Source: Oscillospiraceae bacterium (GTDB lineage: Bacteria > Bacillota > Clostridia > Oscillospirales > Oscillospiraceae). Taken from it: DNA of 64,000 bases. Under the pieces are notes generated by a model. It was not told the DNA's origin, searched no databases, and was given only the letters and a program-made list of their open reading frames with translations. The DNA is taken from positions 1-64,000 of the forward strand of contig JAHHRZ010000002.1 in assembly GCA_020025515.1 (NCBI GenBank), read 5' to 3'. Below, in pieces: positions 24,363 through 34,400 of this stretch. Positions within the stretch are counted from its first letter, which is position 1, and each line of letters opens with the position of its first letter. The translations under genes were made by a program, and so were the position numbers.

Positions 24363-25050
24363 ACTAGAACAATTATTTGCAAAATACCGCCGTCTTGTGG
24401 TATTTGACACAGAAACCACCGGACTAAATCCAAAAAATGACCAAATTATCGAATTTGCCGCCGCTGTATTGGAGCAGCAGGACCACACTGTCCATTGCAC
24501 TCGGGAATATGACGTGCTGGTGCAGCTTCCTCAGGGCAGAACCATACCCCCAAAAATTGTGGAGCTTACAGGCATCACCGATCAGGCTTTGCAGGAGACA
24601 GGCATTGCCCGAGAGACACTGTGCAGGGACCTGGAGGAGATTCTGGGTGGACCCGACACCTTACTGGTGGCCTATAACGCGCACTTTGATCTCTGTTTTC
24701 TTTTCTACGCCCTATCTAAATACGGCAATGCCCACATTCTGCGGGGCAAGGACAAGCTGGACCTTCTGACGGTCTATCGAGACCGCCGGCCTTACCCCCA
24801 TCGACTGGCCTCCGCCATTTCCGCCTATGGTCTGGAAGGGCAGGTGCAAAACAGTCACCGGGCCATTGATGATGTGCTGGCCACAGTGCAGGTTATGCTT
24901 GCCATGGGAAAAGAGCGGGCAGATTTAGAACGGTACATCAATCTTTTTGGCTATAATGCCAAATATGGTCTGGAGGGAAAGCCCATTTCCTCCGTAACCT
25001 ATCGGCCACAGGGTTATCGCCCCGCCGGTCCGATCTATGAGTTACTATGA
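24355..25050 (+). CDS. DnaQ-like 3'-5' exonuclease (DEDDh)
   Basis: 231 residues. Exonuclease motifs: FDTETTGLNP (ExoI), YNAHFDLCFL (ExoII) and HRAIDDVLAT (ExoIII, with the His and Asp of DEDDh). This is the epsilon/PolC-like proofreading fold without a polymerase domain, and could act in DNA repair or RNA trimming. ATG 24355 overlaps the CYTH stop, and GGAGG lies inside the upstream gene. Translation is coupled with the CYTH gene. A terminator follows. Confidence 0.92.
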   Translation: MTELEQLFAKYRRLVVFDTETTGLNPKNDQIIEFAAAVLEQQDHTVHCTREYDVLVQLPQGRTIPPKIVELTGITDQALQETGIARETLCRDLEEILGGPDTLLVAYNAHFDLCFLFYALSKYGNAHILRGKDKLDLLTVYRDRRPYPHRLASAISAYGLEGQVQNSHRAIDDVLATVQVMLAMGKERADLERYINLFGYNAKYGLEGKPISSVTYRPQGYRPAGPIYELL

Positions 25051-25060
25051 CATTGTCTAT

Positions 25061-25099
25061 AAAGGAGCCTCTTTCCATTCTGGCAAGAGGCTCCTTTTT
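25061..25099 (+). terminator. Terminator of the CYTH-exonuclease operon
   Basis: AAAGGAGCCTCTT pairs with AAGAGGCTCCTTT, ending in TTTTT. Confidence 0.92.
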
Positions 25100-25149
25100 G
25101 TACAAAAACAGGGCTCGATTTCAAGTAATTTTCCACAAATTTCTCAGGT

Positions 25150-25177
25150 TTGCAAAATGTCAATTCTGTGGTATGAT
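25150..25177 (+). promoter_or_regulatory. Promoter of pyk
   Basis: TTGCAA (25150-25155), 16-base spacer, TATGAT (25172-25177). The leader is about 30 bases. Confidence 0.65.
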
Positions 25178-25214
25178 GTAGACTGAAAACGTGGTTTTAT
25201 GGAGGATATGTCAT

Positions 25215-26627
<1,413 letters not shown>

Positions 26628-26634
26628 TTTTTGT

Positions 26635-26669
26635 GGGGGCTGCCAACCGGCGGCCCCCTTTCTCTCTTT
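26635..26669 (+). terminator. Terminator of pyk
   Basis: GGGGGCTGCC pairs with GGCGGCCCCC around AACC, followed by TTTCTCTCTTT. Confidence 0.88.
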
Positions 26670-26700
26670 ATGACCGCCAACGATACATCAAGGAGGATCT

Positions 26701-27570
26701 ATGGCTGATTTTTCTCATGTCCTTATGACAGCGGATTTTGACCGCACGCTCACAGACACCCATGGCATAGTCCCTCAAGCCAATGTTGACGCCATTGTCC
26801 GGTTCATAGAGCAGGGCGGTGCCTTTACCATTAACACAGGCCGCAGTCTGCCCATGCTCCGGTCCAGACTGCCGGAGGTTCCGATAAATGCCCCTCTGCT
26901 TCTGTACAACGGTGCCATGGCCTATGACGCAGAGCGTCAGGAAATCCTCTTTGCCGACCTGCTGGGTCTGAACCCCACCCAGATCCTTCCTGCTCTGCGC
27001 CGCCAGTTTCCCCAGCTTTTGATTGAGGTGCAGGGGTTGGAGGCCCATTATATTTTCCAACCCGCTCCTCAGTGGCATTCCTTCGGTGTGGAAAATCACC
27101 GTCCCGGCTTTGAGATTTCTTATGACGCTGTACCGGACCCCTTCTTGAAAATTGCCATTTTCGGCTCTTTTGAGGACAACACCGTGGAACAATTTTACAG
27201 GACCAATCCGGAGCAGGAAGCCGTGTTTGTTCAGGCGCAGAAATGGATTCAGGACCATTACGGTCATATTCTGCATGTGGATCGAGGCGCCCCCCGGATC
27301 CTGGATGTCCAGCGCAAAGGCGCCACGAAAGGCAGTGCCGCCCGGCGACTGGCCCGAATGATGGGCAGAACCCATCTGGTCTGTGTGGGAGACGGCACCA
27401 ATGATCTCAGTATGCTTCTGGAAGGTGATGAGAGCTACATCCCCACAGACGCAGATTCCAGCCTCCTGGGCCATTTCCCCGCACTTTGTCCCTGCGGACA
27501 AGGCATTGTTGCCGCCGTCGTCACGCAGCTGGAAGAAAGGTGCAGATCATCTCAGGCATCGTATCAATAA
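26701..27570 (+). CDS. HAD-superfamily hydrolase, Cof-type
   Basis: 289 residues. HAD motifs: TADFDRTLTD (motif I, DxDxT), TINTGRS (motif II), the conserved lysine in VQRKGATKG (motif III) and GDGTNDLSML (motif IV). The Cof/C2B cap lies in between. Members dephosphorylate sugar phosphates, nucleotides or flavin precursors; the substrate is not deducible. AAGGAGG lies just before ATG 26701. It stands alone after pyk and faces the nad operon. Confidence 0.92.
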   Translation: MADFSHVLMTADFDRTLTDTHGIVPQANVDAIVRFIEQGGAFTINTGRSLPMLRSRLPEVPINAPLLLYNGAMAYDAERQEILFADLLGLNPTQILPALRRQFPQLLIEVQGLEAHYIFQPAPQWHSFGVENHRPGFEISYDAVPDPFLKIAIFGSFEDNTVEQFYRTNPEQEAVFVQAQKWIQDHYGHILHVDRGAPRILDVQRKGATKGSAARRLARMMGRTHLVCVGDGTNDLSMLLEGDESYIPTDADSSLLGHFPALCPCGQGIVAAVVTQLEERCRSSQASYQ

Positions 27571-27619
27571 AACACGGGCAGCGTTCCAATCGCAGGAACC
27601 GCTGCCCGTGTTCTTTTTT
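27571..27619. terminator. Terminator between HAD hydrolase and nad operon
   Basis: AACACGGGCAGCG pairs with CGCTGCCCGTGTT, followed by CTTTTTT on plus. The reverse side has TTTATTG, so it may also serve the convergent niaR transcript. Confidence 0.88.
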
Positions 27620-27685
27620 GAAATTGCCGGACCCCTCATTTCAGCAGGCCCGTATTGCCGGGATTTTCGGCCATACGCAGTGCTT

Positions 27686-28261
27686 TTATTTGGAAACCAA
27701 GTGCCCTAATTGATCTTCCATTTCCAAAGGTTCATACTCCTGCAATGGAGCCAGAAATCCCTTGTCCCGGAGGGCTTCCTCAATGAGATTCAGCGTCTCC
27801 GGCGTTTCCGCACTTACTGTATGATAGTGATACCCGGCTGTCACATTTTTGAGCAGACTGGATTTTCCGGCTGCAATCTCATCCAGAAATTTTTTCACCT
27901 GAAGCCGTGATTTAATTCCCATTTCTGCCCGAACTTTTCCATAGACCTTGTGATAAATAAATACATCCTCCGCCACACCTCCGGCATCCACAATGAGATT
28001 CAGCTCTGTCTCTACCTCCTCATCTGTGTGCCGCACCTTAAACACCCGGCTGCACGCACGGGATTTTTCCAGCAGATAGCCATTGGAAAAGGAAGAAATT
28101 TCGTATCCCGCCGCACGCAGCAAAGCCACATCATTGACAATGACCTGCCGGGTCACTCCTAGTTCAGATGCCAGCTTTGAGGCACTGATGGGGGTTTCCA
28201 AGCCGGAAAGCAGCCGGTGCATTTTATTTCGTCTTTCTTCCGCATTCATCTTTTCTTTCAT
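27686..28261 (-). CDS. niaR: Niacin-responsive transcriptional repressor NiaR (3H domain)
   Basis: 191 residues. An N-terminal winged helix (SASKLASELGVTRQVIVNDVALLRAAG) is followed by a 3H domain with the conserved histidines in VFIYHKVYG and in GYHYHTV, which bind metal and niacin. NiaR represses NAD synthesis or niacin uptake genes when niacin is present. It is the last gene of nadA-nadB-nadC-niaR, so it probably represses its own operon. I start at ATG 28261, six bases after AAGGA; ATG 28267 abuts that site and 28249 is also possible. Confidence 0.93.
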   Translation of the reverse strand: MKEKMNAEERRNKMHRLLSGLETPISASKLASELGVTRQVIVNDVALLRAAGYEISSFSNGYLLEKSRACSRVFKVRHTDEEVETELNLIVDAGGVAEDVFIYHKVYGKVRAEMGIKSRLQVKKFLDEIAAGKSSLLKNVTAGYHYHTVSAETPETLNLIEEALRDKGFLAPLQEYEPLEMEDQLGHLVSK

Positions 28262-28270
28262 AAACATTCC

Positions 28271-29125
28271 TTAAACGGCATGGAGATTTTTCAGGGAAAG
28301 GTCCAGAATCGGGGCAGAGTGGGTCAATGCACCGCTGGAAATATAGTCCACCCCCAAGTCACACAGCGCCTTGATATTTTCTTCCGTGACATTGCCGGAT
28401 ACTTCAATTTCCGCTCTTCCGGCAATATAGGCAACCGCCTCTGCCATCTGGTGGTGATCCATATTGTCCAGCATGATGATGTCCGCACCTGCCTCCACCG
28501 CATCTTTCACCATGTCCATATTCTCTACCTCTACCTCTATTTTCCGAACAAAGGGGGCATAGGCCTTTGCCATCTGGATAGCCTGCCTGACTCCACCCGC
28601 CGCACCAATATGGTTATCTTTTAACAGCACCCCATCGGAAAGGTTGTAGCGATGATTCTTGCCGCCACCTACACGCACCGCATATTTCTCAAAAATACGA
28701 TTATTGGGTGTGGTTTTCCGGGTATCCAGAAGGGTGGTTCCACTGCCTTTCAGCAAATTTGCAACCCTGCGGGTATAGGTAGCGACGCCGCACATTCTCT
28801 GCAAATAGTTCAGGGCTGTGCGCTCACCGGAAAGAAGAACCCGAATGTCTCCCCGGATCTGTGCAATTTTTTGCCCAGCCTGAATCTTCTCTCCGTCTTG
28901 TGCAAAGCACTGGATCTGTGTTGTCTCATCCAGAAGCTGGAACACACGGAAAAATACCTGCATCCCACACAGAACGCCTGTTTCCTTGCAAATCAGATCC
29001 ACCTGTCCCATTGTACCATCGGGCATGACAGCATTGGTTGTCACATCCTCGCTTGTGATGTCCTCATTCAGTGCAGACAGGATAAGAGGGTCCACCTTGA
29101 GCTTTAATGTAGCATGATCAAACAT
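28271..29125 (-). CDS. nadC: Nicotinate-nucleotide diphosphorylase (carboxylating), NadC
   Basis: 284 residues from ATG 29125, preceded by GGGGAG; upstream codons belong to nadB. It makes nicotinate mononucleotide from quinolinate and PRPP, third step of de novo NAD synthesis. Landmarks: LNEDITSEDVTT, LSGERTALNYLQRMCGVAT, LDTRKTTPNNR, RVGGGKNHRYNLSDGVLLKDNH and the C-terminal VEVSGNVTEENI-type barrel end. It overlaps nadB by 8 bases. Confidence 0.98.
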   Translation of the reverse strand: MFDHATLKLKVDPLILSALNEDITSEDVTTNAVMPDGTMGQVDLICKETGVLCGMQVFFRVFQLLDETTQIQCFAQDGEKIQAGQKIAQIRGDIRVLLSGERTALNYLQRMCGVATYTRRVANLLKGSGTTLLDTRKTTPNNRIFEKYAVRVGGGKNHRYNLSDGVLLKDNHIGAAGGVRQAIQMAKAYAPFVRKIEVEVENMDMVKDAVEAGADIIMLDNMDHHQMAEAVAYIAGRAEIEVSGNVTEENIKALCDLGVDYISSGALTHSAPILDLSLKNLHAV

Positions 29126-30398
29126 ATTTTGTTCTCCCCTTGATTTGGTCCAATACCAATGTTTTATACGCCTGCTCCAGTTGTTCCCGGTGGGCATACT
29201 GACTCAAATCCACCACCGGAAGAGGCAGGGGTGCAGCAGGGGTTTCAGAAATCTGACTGGCAGCACGTCCTGCAAACACCAGACTTTCCAGTAAAGAATT
29301 ACTTGCAAGGCGATTTTTTCCGTGCACCCCGTTGCAGGCAGCCTCCCCGATGACATACAGGCGGTCTGCAGAGGATTTGCTGAAGGAATCCACCTTGACA
29401 CCACCCATGAAATAGTGCTGCGCAGGAACCACAGGGATGCATTGTCTTGTGACATCATAGCCCTTTTGGGCGCAGAACTCAACAATATTGGGAAAATGCC
29501 GGTGCAGCACCTTTGGGTCGATCATGGTCAGGTCTTCCCAGACATAGTCTGTGCCATCTTCCTCCATCTGCTTCCAGATTGCCTGGGTCACCTGATCCCG
29601 GGGGAGAAGCTCGTCCACAAAGCGCTCCATGTTCTTATTGTAGAGCTTTGCGCCTTCTCCTCTCACAGACTCTGAAATCAGGAAGCTGCGTTCTGAGCAA
29701 TCCTTATTATAAAAGGTGGTGGGGTGGATCTGTACATAATCCACATTCTGCAATTTGAGACCGTGTTTGGCTGCAATGGCCACTGCATCCCCGGTCAAAT
29801 GGCGAAAGTTGGTAGAGTGGCGGTACAGGCCGCCCACACCCCCTGTGGCCAGAATGGTGTAAGCCGCCGACACCGATACAATGGTGCCGTCTTGCAGTCG
29901 CAGCACCGCACCACAGCAGCAGTTATCCTTGAGGATCACATCCAGCAGCGTGGTATATTCCAAAAGCGTGATATTTTCCCGCTTCTTCACCTGCTGCAAA
30001 AGCTTAGAAGTAATCTCCTGGCCTGTGACATCCTCATGATACAGGATTCTCTTTTTGGAATGGGCCCCCTCTCTGGTATAGGCCAGAGAGCCATCTGCAT
30101 TGCGGCAAAAATCCACCCCATAGGAAATCAGTTGTTCGATCACATCCCGGGAAGACCGGATCATAATATCGACGCTTTCTGTGTTGTTCTCATAATGTCC
30201 GGCCCTCATGGTATCTTCAAAAAAAGTGTCATAGTCCTGCTCCCCATTGAGGACACAAATGCCCCCCTGGGCCAGATAAGAGTCGCTTTCCTCCAGAGAA
30301 GACTTGGTAATGACCGTGATTTTCTGATCTTTTGGAAGATGCAGCGCACAATACAGGCCTGCACAGCCGCATCCCGCAATTATAATATCTGTATTCAT
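29118..30398 (-). CDS. nadB: L-aspartate oxidase NadB (short form)
   Basis: 426 residues from ATG 30398 (AGGA upstream); a longer reading to 30449 would run into nadA. It oxidises aspartate to iminoaspartate with FAD, the first step of NAD synthesis. Seen: FAD-binding IIIAGCGCAGLYCAL, SYLAQGGI, the active-site region HPTTFY, RGEGAKLYN, and the C-terminal HGKNRLASNSLLE. The helical C-terminal domain of E. coli NadB (about 540 residues) is mostly missing, as in other short clostridial forms. It starts 10 bases after the nadA stop. Confidence 0.96.
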   Translation of the reverse strand: MNTDIIIAGCGCAGLYCALHLPKDQKITVITKSSLEESDSYLAQGGICVLNGEQDYDTFFEDTMRAGHYENNTESVDIMIRSSRDVIEQLISYGVDFCRNADGSLAYTREGAHSKKRILYHEDVTGQEITSKLLQQVKKRENITLLEYTTLLDVILKDNCCCGAVLRLQDGTIVSVSAAYTILATGGVGGLYRHSTNFRHLTGDAVAIAAKHGLKLQNVDYVQIHPTTFYNKDCSERSFLISESVRGEGAKLYNKNMERFVDELLPRDQVTQAIWKQMEEDGTDYVWEDLTMIDPKVLHRHFPNIVEFCAQKGYDVTRQCIPVVPAQHYFMGGVKVDSFSKSSADRLYVIGEAACNGVHGKNRLASNSLLESLVFAGRAASQISETPAAPLPLPVVDLSQYAHREQLEQAYKTLVLDQIKGRTKYV

Positions 30399-30408
30399 AG
30401 GTTCCTCA

Positions 30409-31323
30409 TTACTTCCCCAACATACGGTCGATGCTCTTTTGCGCTCCAAGCCGCACCTCGTCTGTCAGCACAATTTCTTCTCCGCCCATACCGTTCAGGC
30501 AATGGTACACCTCCATCAGGGTGGTCAGGCGCATATCCTGGCAAACACATTTCTTGGAGAGGGCATAAAAGCGTTTTTCAGGGTGAGAAAAGCGCAGATG
30601 TTCTGCAATGGTAGTATCTGTTCCGATGATGAATTCTTTCGCACTGCTCTGTGCCGCAAAATTCATAATTCCGGTGGTGCTTCCGGCATAATCGGCCAGC
30701 CGGGTCACCTCTTCTTTACATTCCGGATGCACCAGAAGCAGTGCCTGCGGGTGCCGTCTGCGGGCCTCTTTGACATCCTCTTCCGTGATCTGCATATGGA
30801 CAGGGCATCCCCCTTGGATGAAGTGGAACTTCTTTTCAGGAACCTGTTTTTCGATCCAGCTGCCCAGATTGCAGTCAGGAACAAACAGGATTTCCTTCTG
30901 GGGCAGATTCTTCACGATCTCCAGCGCAGAGGCCGAGGTCACACAGATATCACACTGGGTTTTCAGGGAAGAAGTGGAATTGATATAGGCCACCACTGCG
31001 GCATCCGGATAGCACTGCTTCAGGGCACGCAGTTCTTCCACGGCAAGCTGCTCCGCCATGGGACAGCCGGCCTCTGAGTGGCTCAGAATCACTCGTTTCT
31101 GCGGGGACAGGATTTTCGCTGTCTCAGCCATAAACCGAACGCCGCACATCAACAGGGTTTTCTGCGGGGCCGACTGGGCTTTACGGCTCAGGGCAAAGGA
31201 ATCGCCGACAAAATCGGCAATTTCAATGATATCGTGGGTCTGATAGGCATGGGCCAAGATACAGACATCTTTCTCTTTCTTTAGACTGAGGATCCTGTCC
31301 TGCAATTCTTTTGTAGTAAACAT
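30409..31323 (-). CDS. nadA: Quinolinate synthase NadA
   Basis: 304 residues. It condenses iminoaspartate with dihydroxyacetone phosphate to quinolinate using a [4Fe-4S] cluster. The three cluster cysteines are visible in LLMCGVRFMAE, VHPECKEEV and KKCVCQDMR. Substrate-binding motifs include LAHAYQ, GDSFALS and SHSEAGCPMA. It requires a strictly low-oxygen environment or repair, consistent with an anaerobe. First gene of the nad operon, with GGAGGG before ATG 31323 and a near-consensus promoter upstream. Confidence 0.98.
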   Translation of the reverse strand: MFTTKELQDRILSLKKEKDVCILAHAYQTHDIIEIADFVGDSFALSRKAQSAPQKTLLMCGVRFMAETAKILSPQKRVILSHSEAGCPMAEQLAVEELRALKQCYPDAAVVAYINSTSSLKTQCDICVTSASALEIVKNLPQKEILFVPDCNLGSWIEKQVPEKKFHFIQGGCPVHMQITEEDVKEARRRHPQALLLVHPECKEEVTRLADYAGSTTGIMNFAAQSSAKEFIIGTDTTIAEHLRFSHPEKRFYALSKKCVCQDMRLTTLMEVYHCLNGMGGEEIVLTDEVRLGAQKSIDRMLGK

Positions 31324-31345
31324 TGGTCACCCTCCATTCTCTGCT

Positions 31346-31374
31346 ATTATAATGTCCCTCCCTCATTCTGTCAA
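31346..31374 (-). promoter_or_regulatory. Consensus promoter of nadABC-niaR
   Basis: Minus-strand TTGACA (31369-31374), 17-base spacer, TATAAT (31346-31351): both hexamers match consensus. Confidence 0.9.
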
Positions 31375-31376
31375 TA

Positions 31377-31400
31377 TTGGTGTATATACACATGTAAACA
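31377..31400 (-). promoter_or_regulatory. Candidate NiaR operator
   Basis: A perfect 12-base palindrome GTGTATATACAC (31380-31391), flanked by TGTTTACAT on one side, lies five bases upstream of the -35 element. The location and the adjacent niaR gene suggest the niacin repressor site; the match to the known NiaR motif is from memory and not computed. Confidence 0.5.
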
Positions 31401-31442
31401 TCTTTTGCATTTTTACTACCAGAGGGAAGCAGAGTTGGAGGA

Positions 31443-31475
31443 TAAAAAATTCCCCGGCTCGTATGAGCCGGGGAA
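31443..31475 (-). terminator. Terminator of the SLH-PHP gene
   Basis: TTCCCCGGCTC pairs with GAGCCGGGGAA around a 4-base loop, and the minus strand continues with TTTTTT, 10 bases past the stop. Confidence 0.93.
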
Positions 31476-31484
31476 AAGAGGAAA

Positions 31485-34400
31485 TTACTCGTTGGTATTC
31501 ATGCGCATCAGCATTGTTGCAGCCTGTGCACGGGTAGACGTGTTCTTGGGACGAAGGGTGCCGTCCTCCATACCTTCTACCAGCTTTGCATCCACTGCCC
31601 AGGCAAATGCATCCTGAGCAAAGTCCATGACCTTGTCCGCATCAGGATACTGGCCAAGATCCGCTCTGCCGGTGACATCCATACCAATCACTTCCGCATA
31701 GCGGAACAGGAATGTCACCATCTGCTCTCTGGTAACTGCCTTACCAGGTGCGAACCGCTCTTCGGTCACACCCTTGGCAATGCCTTCGCTGTAAGCCCAG
31801 GAGACTGCATCGGTGTAGAAGCGGTTTTCTGCCACATCCGTAAAGGGAGCGGTTTCTTCCACGGCAGGCTCCCCTGCCATGCGATACAGGACGGTGACCA
31901 GCTGGCCGCGGGTCAGGGTTCCATTGGGACGGAAGTGGGTCTGATCGATACCCTCCATAATACCCTTAGACAGGACATACTCCAAAGCCTCATGGTACCA
32001 CTTGTCGGTGTCCACATCAATAAAGTCCTTTGCAAGACAGTTGTCAGGATTTACGGGAATCTCCTCATGCTGCTTCTCGCCGCAGACAGAGCAGATACGA
32101 ACCTTGCTGCCCTTAACAAGGCAGGTGGCTTCCTTCTCTACCGTCCACTGGCCCCAGCTGTGGACATGGTTATCTTCTGTGCAGACAATATCTGCACGAT
32201 TCCGGATACGCAGTCTTGCATAGCTGTCATTTTCAATGGCGTAGGTATTGTCATAGGAAGCAAGGCCGGTTGCAGTGATGAGACAACCCTTTTCCAGATT
32301 GGCGATTTCCACATCCTTGGTAATGTAGCCGTCAATGAAGACACGAGCCACTTCCCCGGAAGCATCTCTCACATAGATGGATTCCACCAGACCATTGACC
32401 TCAGTGTAGTTTGTAACCCTGCCGGAGATGGTAACCAGAGAACCCAGATACTTGCCGCTGTTCATATCGGCGGTTGTAATGCTCATAGGCTCCACAGGCT
32501 CCTGCTCCCCAATCTTGGTAATGGAAGTGACCTGAAGCTGAGATTCTCCCTGGTAAGCGCTGGTGGTTCCGGTGATCCGGACCACATCGCCCACCTGATA
32601 GTCACCGGCAACGGGGAAGCAGTTGATACCCGCAGTCTTGTCCTGCACATAGATGCAGTCAAAGAAGGCCGTGTTCTTATCGTGTCCGGAAGCGTTAGAG
32701 GTGACAACACCTTCAATGGTGAACTTGTAGCCGGTTTCGGTCTGTGCGTGGACGTCTGCAATGTCTGTGACCACCAAGGGGTTCACAAACTGAATCAGGT
32801 TCTCACAAATGGTGTAGTTGGAGTAATTCTTTTCGGCTGCATTGTCCACATTGGCCTGTACCTCAAAGTTACTCATGAAGGCAGCGCCGGAGACCACGAT
32901 AAGGCCCTGGCCCTCCAGCTGCTCCGTGCCAAGAACCAGGAGGCGGTTATCATTTTCACCAACCTGATACTTGGGAATGTTCTCGCCGCCCAGACCGTCA
33001 TTGTCACTGTCCTTGGAATAGGTGCTGCTGTGACCGTATACAACAGGAGTCACCGTTGCGGGCAGCTCTGTGGTGGCCTTGCCCTCTGCATCCACCGCAA
33101 AGATGGAGGCGCCGCCGTACTGGCTGAACAGCTGGGTGTACAGCTTATCGTTGGGGTGCTCTGCATCAAACTCCACACCCTTCATCAGGAAGGAATCCAT
33201 GTTGTAGGTGCTGAGGTACAGTCTCTGGGGCTGGCCGCCGTTCAGTTCCTCGTCATTGGTGCCGTCATCGCCGATCCGCAGGGAGGAGCCAAGTGCTTTC
33301 AGGAGCTTATTCTGCTGTGCAGCCATATGGTCTGCATCGGGGAATTTACTATAATTCTCATAGTAGTCGGACCAGCCAGACAGAACCACTGCGCCGCCGG
33401 CCTTGTTGAAGTTCACAATGGCCTCCACTTCTGCGTCTGTATAAGTTGCATAGGGATCACGCAGAGAGGTGCCGTCACGGCGGGAAGGAACGGTGAGAAT
33501 GATCATCTTGTACTTGGGATTGCCGCAGGCTGCAATCAGATCCTCACTGGTCTTCAGTTCCACGGTACGGACAGAGTAGCCCGCAGCCAGATTGCCGAAG
33601 TTGCCCATGGAATCCTTGTAGTTGCCGGCCACATACTCATTGTAGTGAGAAGCATCGATGCCCACATAGACCAGAGTCTCTGCATCCAGGACATCCAGTG
33701 TCAGATCTGTAGAGAAGGTGTATTCCTCCCCATTCAGTTCCATGACCGCAGTCACTGTGATCTTGGTGATCTTTGCGGCAGTGGGGGTATACTTCCATTC
33801 CACGGTTGCAGTGCCGCTGGCGGGAATGGTGTAGCCGGTGGTGTCGGTTGCCAGAACCTGAGAGCCGTTGGTGGTGTAAGTCACAGACTTCACCTTGGCT
33901 TCGGTCGCCTCACTGTTGAACAGGGTGGTGGTGATGGTCAGCTCCTCGTCTGTGACGGGAGTTGCAGTGCTGCTGGTTGCGGAGTTGATGCCCAGCTTCA
34001 GGGTTTCACCAACCCAAACAGGGGCAGTCACAGCCAGATCTCCGTCAGCCTGAGTGACACGGATATAGTAGTAGCTGTAGGTGGGGTCCAGGGTCACGGT
34101 CAGCTCACCGGCTGTCAGCTCCTCAGGATTGTCCCAGGTATGGGCTACCTTGCCGGAGTTCACAATGACTTCCACTTTAGAGATGGAGTCGGAAGAATCG
34201 GGATCGAACATCGTCACATTCAGATTCAACTTCTCGGGAACCTCATCGATGATTGTGCCCAGCATCTGGCCGTTGACGGTATAGCCGATTTCCAGGTTCT
34301 TATCTTCGGTTGCGTAAACACGATAGTTGCGGATGGCTTCATAGAGGCCTTCCTCGGTAAAATTGTCGGTAAGGATTACGTCACGGGCATCGTTGGCATT

